Below are positions 51,842 through 59,431 of a DNA stretch of 64,000 bases, piece after piece. The notes beneath the pieces were generated by a model. That model was given only the letters and a program-made list of their open reading frames with translations, searched no databases and was not told the origin of the DNA. How positions within the stretch are numbered: position 1 is the stretch's first letter; each line of letters starts with the position of its first letter. This stretch comes from JAYPUG01 sp038117265 (GTDB lineage Bacteria; Pseudomonadota; Alphaproteobacteria; UBA6615). The translations under genes were made by a program, and so were the position numbers. The stretch spans positions 1 through 64,000 of the forward strand of contig JAYOFO010000002.1 of assembly GCA_038117265.1 (NCBI GenBank), in the 5' to 3' direction.

Positions 51842-52519
51842 TCAGGCGCCGAGGAGCTCCTGCAGGCGCGCGACCGCCGTGTGCGGCGCGGTAAAGACGG
51901 GGCGCCCCGGCACCGGCGCGATCTTCCTGGGCACCAGGCCCATGGAGAACTGGCCGAGCATCAGGCTGTCGCAGTCGGTCATGGTTTCCGATGCGGCCAC
52001 GACCATCGCGTCGTGCGCGTCGCGGTCGCCGTCGAGCACCTTCTGGAACGCGCCCTCGGCCACCTTCGACGTGATCGTGTATTCCAGCCCGTGTGCCGCG
52101 GCATAGCGCGCCACGTCGTCGGACAGGCACTTCACCGTCCCGTCCGCCGTGGCGAGGATGCCCAGCCGCGAGCCTTGCGCGAATGCCGCCGCGATCATGC
52201 CCTCGTAGGACGTCAGCACCGGGACGTCGATGCCCTCGCGCCCGGCCTCGACCAGACGGCCGAACACCGAGCCGCAGAACACCATGCCGTCGACGCCCGT
52301 CCGCGCGGTGTAGTGCAGCAACGCCGCCACCCGCTCGTACGCCGCCTGCGGCATCGGATCGGGGATCGTGAAGTCCTCGTTGATGAAGTCGGCGTAGAGG
52401 GATTCGTCGAGGACGCAGATCGGCTTCGCGGCCGGCCACAGCTCGGCGAAGGCCGATCGAATCGTCGGGAACGCGACTTCGGTGGGCGAGACGACGCCGA
52501 TGCGGGTTGAAACCTTCAA
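51842..52519 (-). CDS. Asp/Glu racemase-family protein, copy 1 (second Cys replaced)
   Basis: 225 residues from a TTG start (52519) with AAGGA eight bases before it; no ATG is available near the conserved N-terminus TRIGVVSPTEVAFPTIRSAF. The family uses two cysteines. The first is present in MVFCGSVFGR near residue 84. In the second motif, DCDSLMLGQFSM near residue 187, Gln stands where racemases have Cys. A one-cysteine enzyme could be a decarboxylase- or isomerase-like member rather than a racemase. It is paralogous to the next gene upstream (52626) and adjacent to an exporter. Confidence 0.85.
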   Translation of the reverse strand: MKVSTRIGVVSPTEVAFPTIRSAFAELWPAAKPICVLDESLYADFINEDFTIPDPMPQAAYERVAALLHYTARTGVDGMVFCGSVFGRLVEAGREGIDVPVLTSYEGMIAAAFAQGSRLGILATADGTVKCLSDDVARYAAAHGLEYTITSKVAEGAFQKVLDGDRDAHDAMVVAASETMTDCDSLMLGQFSMGLVPRKIAPVPGRPVFTAPHTAVARLQELLGA

Positions 52520-52625
52520 ATCCTGAATCCTTTCACGCTACGCACTACATTCTCCCCCGAACCCGCGCTCTGCAGTGACAATGCGCACACCCGTTCCCGG
52601 GGCAAGGAAACCAACCGATCCCGGA

Positions 52626-53282
52626 CTAGGCGTCGAGCAACCTCTTGAGCTTGCGGACGGCGGCATGCGCGGAGGTCAGCACGGAACGGCCGGGGATGTC
52701 CTTGAACTTCGCGATCGCGCTGGTCATCGAGAACTGGCCGAGCATCAGGCAATCGCAGTCGGTCATCCGGTCGGCCGCGGCCGCGACCATACGGTCGTGG
52801 GTCTCGAGGTCGCCGGCGAGGATGAACGGACGCGCCGCGTCCTCGATGTGATCGGTGATCGTGACGGCCTTGCCGGTTTCCTTCGAGTAAACGTCGATGT
52901 CCTCGACCAGGCACTTCAGCGAACCCGGCGCCGTCACCAGGATGCCGAGGCGCGAACCGGCCTCGAACGCCTCCTCGATCATCGCCTCGTGGGAGGTCAG
53001 GCACGGCACGCCGATGTCGGTGCGCGCGGCGCGCACCCAGCGCGCGAAGACGGAACCGGTGAACATGATGCCGTCGGCATGGCAGTCGGCGGCATAGTGC
53101 AGCAGCGTGGAGAGGCGCTCGCCGGTCTCCTGGGTCTGCGGCCGGCCGCCCGCGAAGTCGAGATAGAGCGACTCGTCGAGGACGTTGAAGACCTCGGCCT
53201 CGGGCCATTCAAGCCTGAAAACATCGCTCACCGCTTCCATGGCGATCGCCATGGGCGAGACGATACCGATCCGTGCCGGCAT
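52626..53282 (-). CDS. Asp/Glu racemase-family protein, copy 2 (both cysteines replaced)
   Basis: 218 residues with a GGGGGAG site before the ATG. It aligns with copy 1 along its length: RIGIVSPMAIAMEAVSDVF, VLDESLYLDF, LLHYAADCHADGIMFTGSVF and DCDSLMLGQFSMTSA. The first catalytic Cys is Thr here (FTGS) and the second is Gln (LGQF), so the classical two-base racemase mechanism is impossible. It may be a binding or regulatory protein, or work by another mechanism. The start lies 161 bp from the divergent thiolase gene, with a clear operator-like inverted repeat between. Confidence 0.85.
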   Translation of the reverse strand: MPARIGIVSPMAIAMEAVSDVFRLEWPEAEVFNVLDESLYLDFAGGRPQTQETGERLSTLLHYAADCHADGIMFTGSVFARWVRAARTDIGVPCLTSHEAMIEEAFEAGSRLGILVTAPGSLKCLVEDIDVYSKETGKAVTITDHIEDAARPFILAGDLETHDRMVAAAADRMTDCDCLMLGQFSMTSAIAKFKDIPGRSVLTSAHAAVRKLKRLLDA

Positions 53283-53320
53283 GAGGCTCCCCCTACTCCT
53301 CTTATCGTATGCGCAACCTA

Positions 53321-53340
53321 TACGACCATGACGGGTCGTA
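53321..53340. promoter_or_regulatory. Candidate operator in the racemase/thiolase divergent promoter
   Basis: TACGACC and GGTCGTA form a perfect 7-bp inverted repeat with a six-base spacer, in the 161-bp gap between the divergent racemase-like and thiolase genes. The size and symmetry suit a GntR- or TetR-type dimer. No regulator gene is adjacent. Confidence 0.5.
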
Positions 53341-53443
53341 AAGCGGTACGTGTTATCGTCTCACATTGCGAGCATCCGTGCATAGCGATTGGCAAGCGGG
53401 GGTTTGGCGCTGCAATATCGCGGCCTCGCGAAAGGGATCGGAC

Positions 53444-54685
53444 ATGACGGACATCTACATCGTCGGCATCGGCATGACGCCGCTCGGCAAGTTTCCCGAC
53501 AAGTCGGTGAAGGAACTGACCCGGGCCGCCGTTTCGGAAGCGCTGGCCGACGCCGGCGCCGCCATGGGCGACATCGAGGCCGCCTGGTTCTCCAACACCC
53601 GCCAGGGAATGATGGAGGGCCAGAACACGGTGCGCGGCCAGTGCGCCCTGCGCTCGATGGGCTTCGAGAGCATCCCGATCATCAATGTCGAGAACGCCTG
53701 CTGCTCGTCCTCCACGGGTCTCAACCAGGCCTTCGCCTACCTCAAGGCCGGGATGGCCGGGGTGGCGCTCGTCGCCGGCGCGGAGAAGATGTTCTATCCC
53801 GAGAAGCGCGAGCTGATGTTCCAGGCCTTCCGCGGCGGCTGGGACGTCCACACCCAGGAGGAGACCGAGGCGCGCCTGCTGTCGCTGGGCGAGGGCCTCG
53901 CCCTGCCGCCCGAGGCGGGCGAGGATTCCGGTCAGCGCTCGTTGTTCATGGACATTTATGCCGCGCTGGCGCGCCAGCATATGAAGAATTACGGTACGAC
54001 CCAACGCCAGATCGCCGCGGCGGCGTCCAAGAGCCACTTCCATTCCACGCTGAACCCGCTGGCCCAGTACCAGAAGGATTTCTCGGTCGACGAGGTGATG
54101 GCCGACCGGCTGATCTCGTGGCCGCTCACCCGCGCCATGTGCGCGCCCCTGTCCGACGGCGCCGGCGCGCTGGTGCTCTGCACCGGCGAGACGCTCGACC
54201 GGTTCGACGGGTCGCGCGCCGTCAAGGTGCTGGGCACGGCGCTGGTCTCGGGCTCGGAGCGCCAGCCCGACGATTTCGACCACCATATCGGCCATGTCGC
54301 GGCGCTGCGGGCCTACGAACAGGCCGGCGTGTCGCCCCAGGACGTGGACGTGGCCGAAGTGCACGACGCCTCGGCCTATGCCGAGATCGTCCAGGTCGAG
54401 AATATGGGCTTCTGCCCGCGCGGCGAGGGCGGCCCCTTTGCCGAGAGCGGCGCGACCCGGCTCGGCGGCAGGATTCCCGTGAACACTTCGGGCGGGCTGC
54501 TCTCCAAGGGCCACCCGATCGGCGCGACGGGCGCGATCCAGATCCACGAGCTGGTCACCCAGTTGCGCGGCGAGGCCGGTAGGCGGCAGGTCGAGGGCGC
54601 GCGCATCGCCGCGGCGGAGAACGGCGGCGGCTTCTTCGGGATCGAGGAGGCCGCGACCGTGGTGACGGTGCTGGGCCGGGCCTAG
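53444..54685 (+). CDS. Thiolase family protein, SCP2/acetyl-CoA acetyltransferase-like
   Basis: 413 residues from the ATG at 53444. The nucleophilic Cys lies in VENACCSSSTGLNQAF near residue 87, the His-containing motif is LLSKGHPIGATGAIQIH near residue 350, and HDASAYAEIV replaces the HDCFT motif of typical SCP2 thiolases. The last motif reads AAENGGGFFG, without the second Cys of biosynthetic thiolases. It cleaves or transfers acyl groups of CoA thioesters, possibly 3-oxoacyl side chains. The DUF35/OB-fold partner often coded next to such thiolases is absent. Divergent from the racemase-like gene. Confidence 0.9.
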   Translation: MTDIYIVGIGMTPLGKFPDKSVKELTRAAVSEALADAGAAMGDIEAAWFSNTRQGMMEGQNTVRGQCALRSMGFESIPIINVENACCSSSTGLNQAFAYLKAGMAGVALVAGAEKMFYPEKRELMFQAFRGGWDVHTQEETEARLLSLGEGLALPPEAGEDSGQRSLFMDIYAALARQHMKNYGTTQRQIAAAASKSHFHSTLNPLAQYQKDFSVDEVMADRLISWPLTRAMCAPLSDGAGALVLCTGETLDRFDGSRAVKVLGTALVSGSERQPDDFDHHIGHVAALRAYEQAGVSPQDVDVAEVHDASAYAEIVQVENMGFCPRGEGGPFAESGATRLGGRIPVNTSGGLLSKGHPIGATGAIQIHELVTQLRGEAGRRQVEGARIAAAENGGGFFGIEEAATVVTVLGRA

Positions 54686-54729
54686 GCACCGCTCGCGCGG
54701 ACTCAACCGACGCTGCTAGCGTCGGGCCC

Positions 54730-54951
54730 ATGACCGACGGCACCACCGACGCAGCACTCATTGCCGAGCTGGAAATCCGCCTCGCCCATCACGAACAGAC
54801 GGCGGACGAGCTGTCGGCCGTGGTCGCGAAGCAAGCCGACCAGATCGACGCGCTGCGTGCCCAGCTCCGGCGGCTGACCGAGCGGCTGCAGGCGCTCGAA
54901 CAGGCGGTGCCGCGCCCGACCGGCGACGAGCCGCCCCCGCCTCACTACTAG
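54730..54951 (+). CDS. slyX: SlyX family protein
   Basis: 73 residues. A heptad-rich coiled coil fills most of it (IAELEIRLAHHEQTADELSA then VVAKQADQIDALRAQLRR), and it ends PPPPHY, the characteristic SlyX tail. Length matches the family (~70). The cellular role of SlyX is not established. It lies 44 bp after the thiolase and 6 bp before the GIY-YIG gene. No clear Shine-Dalgarno is visible before the ATG. Confidence 0.9.
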   Translation: MTDGTTDAALIAELEIRLAHHEQTADELSAVVAKQADQIDALRAQLRRLTERLQALEQAVPRPTGDEPPPPHY

Positions 54952-54957
54952 GCCGCC

Positions 54958-55200
54958 ATGCCCGGCGAATACTTCGTCTACGTGCTGCGGAACAGCACCG
55001 GCACCACCTACACCGGCATCGCGAAGGACGTGGCGGCGCGCCTCGATGCCCACAACGCCGGCAACGGCGCGAAGTTCACCCGCGGGCGCGGCCCGTGGGC
55101 CCTCGCCCACACCGAGGGTCCGCTGGAGCACGGCGACGCGCTGCGCCGCGAGGCGGCGATCAAGCGGGACCGCAAGCTGAAGGCGGCGCTGGCGGGCTAG
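54958..55200 (+). CDS. GIY-YIG domain protein (UPF0213/YhbQ-like)
   Basis: 80 residues. YFVYVLRNSTGTTYTGIAKD is the GIY-YIG core (here YVL and YTG), followed by RLDAHNAGNGAKFTRGRGPW with the conserved Arg. The Glu in EALRREAAIK-type position is seen as DALRREAAIKRD. Stand-alone small GIY-YIG proteins of the UPF0213 group have DNA nicking activity in some bacteria, but their role is poorly known. It sits between slyX and the DinB-like gene on the plus strand, start 6 bp after slyX. Confidence 0.92.
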   Translation: MPGEYFVYVLRNSTGTTYTGIAKDVAARLDAHNAGNGAKFTRGRGPWALAHTEGPLEHGDALRREAAIKRDRKLKAALAG

Positions 55201-55276
55201 CCTCCCCGGCCCACGCCGTCCCGCGGTCGCAACATGGGGTCCGGAACGGGCGTGTCCGCGCCCGACCGTATGGCGC

Positions 55277-55332
55277 ACCGCGCCGCGCTGTGCTTGAGTC
55301 ACGGACCGCGCCGCGCTGTGCTTGAGTCACGG
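55277..55332. repeat. Perfect 28-bp tandem duplication upstream of the DinB-like gene
   Basis: Two identical, adjacent 28-base units (55277-55304 and 55305-55332), each ending GTGCTTGAGTCACGG. They occupy the leader of the DinB-like gene, 19 bases before its ATG. A clean duplication suggests recent slippage and may be polymorphic. Confidence 0.9.
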
Positions 55333-55351
55333 CAAGAGGAGAGACCACGCC

Positions 55352-55879
55352 ATGCACGACAAGACCTTCCTGCGCACGATGCTGGAATACAACGAGTGGG
55401 CGAACGCCGAGACCTATCGCAAGGTCGCGGAACTGCCGCCCGAGGAAGTCACCAAGAAGCGCAAGACGCTACTGGAATCGATCTTCGTCAGCCTGCATCA
55501 CCTGCACAACACCGACCGCATCTGGCTGTCGCACATGCAGGGCAAGACGCACGACTACGCCAGCCTGCGCGAGGTCCGCATGGCCGGCTTCGAGGAGTTG
55601 CGCGCCGCCCGCAAGTCGATGGACAAGGAGATCTACGACTATTTCGATTCTTTGTCCGAGGCGGACCTCGACGAGGTCGTCGAGTACGCGCTGATCGGCG
55701 GCAACACCGGCCGGCTGAGCCGCACCATGTGCTTCATGCACATGGTCAACCACGGCTCGTACCATCGCGGCTGGATCGCCGACATGTTCGGCCAGGCCGA
55801 CGCGCTGCAGCCGACCACGGACATCCCCGTCTTCGAGCGCGCGCAGCGCGAGGCGGGCGAGCCGCCCCTACCGGTTTGA
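55352..55879 (+). CDS. DinB family protein
   Basis: 175 residues from the ATG with AGGAGAG nearby; a longer start lies inside the tandem repeat. It has the four-helix DinB/YfiT fold: LRTMLEYNEWANAETYRKVA (helix 1), SLHHLHNTDRIWLSHMQG with the first metal His, and CFMHMVNHGSYHRGWIADMF with the H-x3-H pair. Three His ligands suggest a bound metal. Members include thiol-dependent S-transferases (bacillithiol, mycothiol or glutathione) and damage-inducible proteins; the substrate is unknown. It is followed after 42 bp by cinA. Confidence 0.9.
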   Translation: MHDKTFLRTMLEYNEWANAETYRKVAELPPEEVTKKRKTLLESIFVSLHHLHNTDRIWLSHMQGKTHDYASLREVRMAGFEELRAARKSMDKEIYDYFDSLSEADLDEVVEYALIGGNTGRLSRTMCFMHMVNHGSYHRGWIADMFGQADALQPTTDIPVFERAQREAGEPPLPV

Positions 55880-55921
55880 TCTCCGGTCTGATCCCTCCCG
55901 AAAACCCGCGGATATCCTCTC

Positions 55922-57103
55922 ATGCGCTGCGAAGTCGTTGCCATCGGCACCGAGCTGCTGCTCGGCCAGATCGTCGACACCAACTCCTCGTGGATCGGCG
56001 AACAGCTCGCCCTGATCGGCGTCGATTCCCTTTACCAGGTGAAGGTCGGCGACAATTTCGGGCGCATGGAGGCGACCATCCGCCAGGCGCTGGAGCGCTC
56101 CGACGCCGTCATCTGCTGCGGCGGGCTGGGCCCGACCCAGGACGACATCACCCGCGACGTGATTGCCAGGATCATGGGCGTCAAGATGGTGCGCGATGCG
56201 GGCCTGGTCGACAAGATCCGCCACATCTTCGAGGGCCGCGGCCGGCCGATGCCCGAGAATAATCTCCGCCAGGCCGCCGTGCCCGTGGGCGCGACGACGA
56301 TTCCCCAGATGCCGGGCACCGCGCCGGGGCTGGTCTGTCCGGTCGGTGAGAAAGTGATCTATGCCGTGCCGGGCGTGCCCCACGAGATGCGCGAGATGAT
56401 GGAGGGCACCATCCTCGACGATCTGCGCCGGCGCGCGGGCGAGACCTCGATCATCCATTCCCGCGTCATCAAGACCTGGGGCTATGGCGAGTCCGCGCTG
56501 GCCGAGACCCTGGCCGACCATGTCGACGCGCTGGACGAGAGCGGCCACGCCACCATCGCCTTCCAGGCCTCGGGCATCGAGGGCATCAAGGTGCGTGTCA
56601 CCGCCAAGGCCGCCAGCCACGCCGCGGCCGAGGCGATCATCGCCGCCGAGGAGGCGCTGATCCGCGAGAAGTTGGGCGACTACATCTTCGGCGTCGACGA
56701 CGAGAGCATGGAATCCGTGGTGCTCGGCATGCTGCGCGACCGTGGCCTCTCCTTCGCGGCCAGCGAAAGCCTGACCGGCGGCATCCTGTCGATGCGGCTG
56801 ACCGCGCTGGACCCGAAGATGGAGGTCTTTCGTGGCGCCACGATCGCGCCCGCCGGTGGCGACGGAGAAGACGGCGCGGTCCTTGCCGCACTGTCGGCGC
56901 GCGAGGCCTTCGGCACCGATATCGGGATCGCGGTGATCGGCCCGGCAGACCCGGACGCCCACCCGCCCGGCACGGTGTTCGTCGGGGTGGCCCTGCCCGA
57001 CGCACATCATTCGGTGACGGTCGCCCTTCCGGGCGTGCTCAGCCGGATGCGCAGCTACGCGGTAATCACCCTTCTCGACCTGCTGCGCAAGCGGCTCGAC
57101 TGA
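55922..57103 (+). CDS. CinA-like protein with a degenerate C-terminal amidase domain
   Basis: 393 residues. The N-terminal two thirds form the molybdopterin-binding-like (COG1058) domain: EVVAIGTELLLGQIVDTNSS, AVICCGGLGPTQDDITRDVI and YAVPGVPHEMREMMEGTIL. The C-terminal part is the CinA/PncC nicotinamide-nucleotide amidase domain with SESLTGG near residue 281, but the region that normally holds the second catalytic motif (YSNxxK) is shortened and reads RGATIAPAGGDGEDGAVLAA. So the amidase is probably inactive. The N-domain hydrolyses ADP-ribose or repairs nucleotides in characterised homologues. The downstream exporter starts 11 bp after. Confidence 0.92.
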   Translation: MRCEVVAIGTELLLGQIVDTNSSWIGEQLALIGVDSLYQVKVGDNFGRMEATIRQALERSDAVICCGGLGPTQDDITRDVIARIMGVKMVRDAGLVDKIRHIFEGRGRPMPENNLRQAAVPVGATTIPQMPGTAPGLVCPVGEKVIYAVPGVPHEMREMMEGTILDDLRRRAGETSIIHSRVIKTWGYGESALAETLADHVDALDESGHATIAFQASGIEGIKVRVTAKAASHAAAEAIIAAEEALIREKLGDYIFGVDDESMESVVLGMLRDRGLSFAASESLTGGILSMRLTALDPKMEVFRGATIAPAGGDGEDGAVLAALSAREAFGTDIGIAVIGPADPDAHPPGTVFVGVALPDAHHSVTVALPGVLSRMRSYAVITLLDLLRKRLD

Positions 57104-57114
57104 CCCGGCCGGCC

Positions 57115-58047
57115 ATGAGCGAGGAACAGGCGGGCGAGCGCAGCCTCTTCGACCGGGAAATCACCGCCTATGCGCTGATCGTCGGCGCATCGCTGATCTT
57201 TGCGTCGAACCACATCATCGCGCGCTACCTGGGCGGCGTGATCCCGCCGATGGGCTTCGTGTTCTGGCGCATGGTGATCGGCGCGGCGGTGATCATACCG
57301 TTCGCCGCCTTCGGGCTGATCGCGCAGCGCCAGCTGATCCTGCGCCACTGGAAGCTGTTCGCCCTGATGGGCCTGCTGTTCGTGCCCTTCGGCAACGGGC
57401 TGATCTATGCCGCCTACACCTTCACCACCGCGCTCAATGGCGGGGTGGTCTCGGCAGCCCAGCCGGCGATGACGGTGCTGCTGTCTGCCCTGCTGTGGCG
57501 CGACCTGATCAACGGCAAACAGGCCATCGGCATTGCCATCGCTGCAACGGGCGTGCTGGCGATCCTGGCGCGCGGCAAGCCCGAGGCCCTGCTGTCGCTG
57601 GAGTTCAACATCGGCGACCTGATGATGCTGGGCGCGACGGCGGCGGTCGCGCTGCACAACGTGCTGGTGCGCAAGGTGCCGCGGGAGATCACGGTCCCGC
57701 AGCTGCTGGTCATCGTCCAGCTCTGCGGGCTGATCGTCGCCACACCGCTCTACCTGCTCGAGACGATCTACATCCAGCCGGTGCCGTTCACCGGCCAGGC
57801 GATCGCCTCGCTGCTCTGGGTCGGAATCGCGGTGACGGCGCTCGCGGTCGGGCTGACCAACGCCTCGATCCGGCGGCTGGGGGCCAACAAGGCGAGCATC
57901 TCCAACTACATGCGCGTCGTGTTCACCGCGGCGCTGGCGATCCTGCTGCTCGGCGAGACGTTCCAGGGCTACCATCTGTTCGGCGTGCTGGCCGTGTTCG
58001 GCGGGGTCTACCTGATGACGCGGGGCCGTTCGGTGCCGGCGAAGTAA
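57115..58047 (+). CDS. EamA/DMT-family transporter
   Basis: 310 residues, ten hydrophobic segments in two EamA repeats. LIFASNHIIARYLGGVIPPM opens the first. NGGVVSAAQPAMTVLLSALL and ALAVGLTNASIRRLGANKAS lie at the ends of the repeats, and the C-terminus is YLMTRGRSVPAK. It starts 11 bp after cinA on the same strand. It is one of two exporters of this superfamily in the window (the other at 50907). Substrate unknown. It is convergent with the dehalogenase-like gene, 6 bp apart. Confidence 0.9.
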   Translation: MSEEQAGERSLFDREITAYALIVGASLIFASNHIIARYLGGVIPPMGFVFWRMVIGAAVIIPFAAFGLIAQRQLILRHWKLFALMGLLFVPFGNGLIYAAYTFTTALNGGVVSAAQPAMTVLLSALLWRDLINGKQAIGIAIAATGVLAILARGKPEALLSLEFNIGDLMMLGATAAVALHNVLVRKVPREITVPQLLVIVQLCGLIVATPLYLLETIYIQPVPFTGQAIASLLWVGIAVTALAVGLTNASIRRLGANKASISNYMRVVFTAALAILLLGETFQGYHLFGVLAVFGGVYLMTRGRSVPAK

Positions 58048-58053
58048 CCCGTC

Positions 58054-58947
58054 CTAGCCGGCGAAGAACGGCGCCACCGCCGCGACAATGGCGTCGGGGT
58101 TCTCCTCCGGCCCGAAGTGCCCTGAATCCAGCTCGGTGCCGGTCAGATCGTCGGCCCAGCCGCGCCAGAAGCCGAGCGGATCGCCCGTCTGGGCCGGGAA
58201 CCCCTGCGCGCCCCACAGGAAGTGCATCGGCATCGCGATCTTGTGCCCCGCCTCTCGGTCCGCGGCATCCAGCGCGCGGTCGAAGGTGGCGCCGGCGCGG
58301 TAGTCATCGCACATGGCGTGCAGCCGTTCCGGCTGCGCGTAGGCGTCGCGGTAGAGCGCCAGCGCGTCCGGGTCGAACGGATCGAGGGACTTCGACTTGG
58401 TCCACGAGGCGAGCGTGTAGCCCAGGTACCAGATGGGATCCGCCGAGATCAGCGTCTCGGGCACAGGGTGCGGCTGGGCCAGCATCGGCCAGTGATACGC
58501 CTTGAGCGCCATGTCGGCATCGAAACTGCCCCACATGTCGTGGGTGGTGACGATGTCGACGATGCCGAGCTTTGTGACGACGTGGGGATGGTCGAGCGCC
58601 ATGCGGTAGGCAACGCGCGCGCCCCGGTCGTGTCCCAGCACGGCGAACCGTTCGTGGCCGAGCGCGCGCATCACGCCCACGAAATCCCACGCCATGGTCC
58701 GCTTGGAATAGCTCGCATGGTCGGTCACGGTCGCGGGGATCGAGCTCTGGCCGTAGCCCCGCAGATCGGCCACCACGCAGCGATGCGAGGCAGCCAGCGC
58801 CGGCGCCACCCGGTGCCAGATCGCGTGGCACTGGGGATAGCCGTGCAGCATCAGCAGCGGCGGCCCGTCCCCGCCGATGCGGCAGAAGATTTCGGCGCCG
58901 TCGCCGGCGATGCGCGCCGTCTCGAACCCGGGGAACAGGTCGGCCAT
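58054..58947 (-). CDS. Haloacetate (fluoroacetate) dehalogenase-like alpha/beta hydrolase
   Basis: 297 residues. The nucleophile position is Asp, in GHDRGARVAYRM, not Ser, so it uses the dehalogenase mechanism. The pair Arg-x-x-Arg (DRGAR), which binds the acetate carboxylate in fluoroacetate dehalogenases, is present. So are the halide-binding His-Trp of AYHWPMLAQP and the Tyr of MCDDYRAGATFD, the acid in GIVDIVTT and the His in ELDSGHF. It should replace halide by hydroxyl in a 2-haloacid. It is the last gene of a minus-strand operon with a NIPSNAP protein (6-bp gap), class II aldolase and GlcD-like oxidase. Epoxide hydrolase is the main alternative. Confidence 0.85.
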   Translation of the reverse strand: MADLFPGFETARIAGDGAEIFCRIGGDGPPLLMLHGYPQCHAIWHRVAPALAASHRCVVADLRGYGQSSIPATVTDHASYSKRTMAWDFVGVMRALGHERFAVLGHDRGARVAYRMALDHPHVVTKLGIVDIVTTHDMWGSFDADMALKAYHWPMLAQPHPVPETLISADPIWYLGYTLASWTKSKSLDPFDPDALALYRDAYAQPERLHAMCDDYRAGATFDRALDAADREAGHKIAMPMHFLWGAQGFPAQTGDPLGFWRGWADDLTGTELDSGHFGPEENPDAIVAAVAPFFAG

Positions 58948-58953
58948 CGGTCC

Positions 58954-59274
58954 CTACCGCATCGGCGAGAAAGGAACCGGCTTCAGGATCTTGTTCTCCA
59001 TCCGCACGAGAAGGCCAGACTTCTTGAGCTCGGCGACATATTCGAGCCAGCCCGGATCCCGGTACATGGCGTCGCGCCGGCGCTCGCGGTCGCCCTGGTC
59101 CTCGTAGCGCCACATGTGCACCACCTGGTTCAGGTCGCCCACGTCGCAGGTGAACATGCCGACGAAGTTCTCCAGATATTTCATCTGATAGGGAAGCGCC
59201 ATGCGCTCCCACAGTTCGAGGAAGTCGCCGGTGCGTGCGCCCTGGGTGTAGTAGGTGCGATGGTCGATGATCAT
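58954..59274 (-). CDS. NIPSNAP family protein
   Basis: 106 residues from the ATG with CGGAGGAC close before it. It opens MIIDHRTYYTQGARTGDFLE and continues FVGMFTCDVGDLNQVVHMWR and RERRRDAMYRDPGW. The NIPSNAP ferredoxin-like alpha/beta barrel pattern is clear. Bacterial members are small and often sit beside degradative enzymes; their function is unknown, and a role as a dimeric accessory or catalytic fold has been proposed. The start overlaps a 45-residue membrane ORF (ATGA). It is 6 bp upstream of the dehalogenase-like gene. Confidence 0.9.
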   Translation of the reverse strand: MIIDHRTYYTQGARTGDFLELWERMALPYQMKYLENFVGMFTCDVGDLNQVVHMWRYEDQGDRERRRDAMYRDPGWLEYVAELKKSGLLVRMENKILKPVPFSPMR

Positions 59275-59408
59275 GGATGTCCTCCGGTGACGTGATCTTG
59301 GTGGATGGCGTGGCACGCGCCCGCGGGGCCGCCTCGGGAATCCGAAATCCACATGGCGACGGCGATGGCAATCGCGGCCAGGACGGCCAGGCGCAGGAGC
59401 CGGAACAC
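59271..59408 (-). CDS. Possible 45-residue single-pass membrane protein
   Basis: Starting at a GTG, the product begins VFRLLRLAVLAAIAIAVAMW, one membrane helix, then a polar tail ending VTGGHP. Its TGA overlaps the ATG of the NIPSNAP gene (ATGA), the coupling seen elsewhere in the window. It lies in the 157-bp gap after the class II aldolase gene. There is no Shine-Dalgarno for the GTG and an ATG (MWISDS...) would give a shorter, helix-less product, so it may be non-coding. Confidence 0.3.
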   Translation of the reverse strand: MFRLLRLAVLAAIAIAVAMWISDSRGGPAGACHAIHQDHVTGGHP

Positions 59409-59431
59409 GTGCGATGCGGCGTGCCGGCGCC

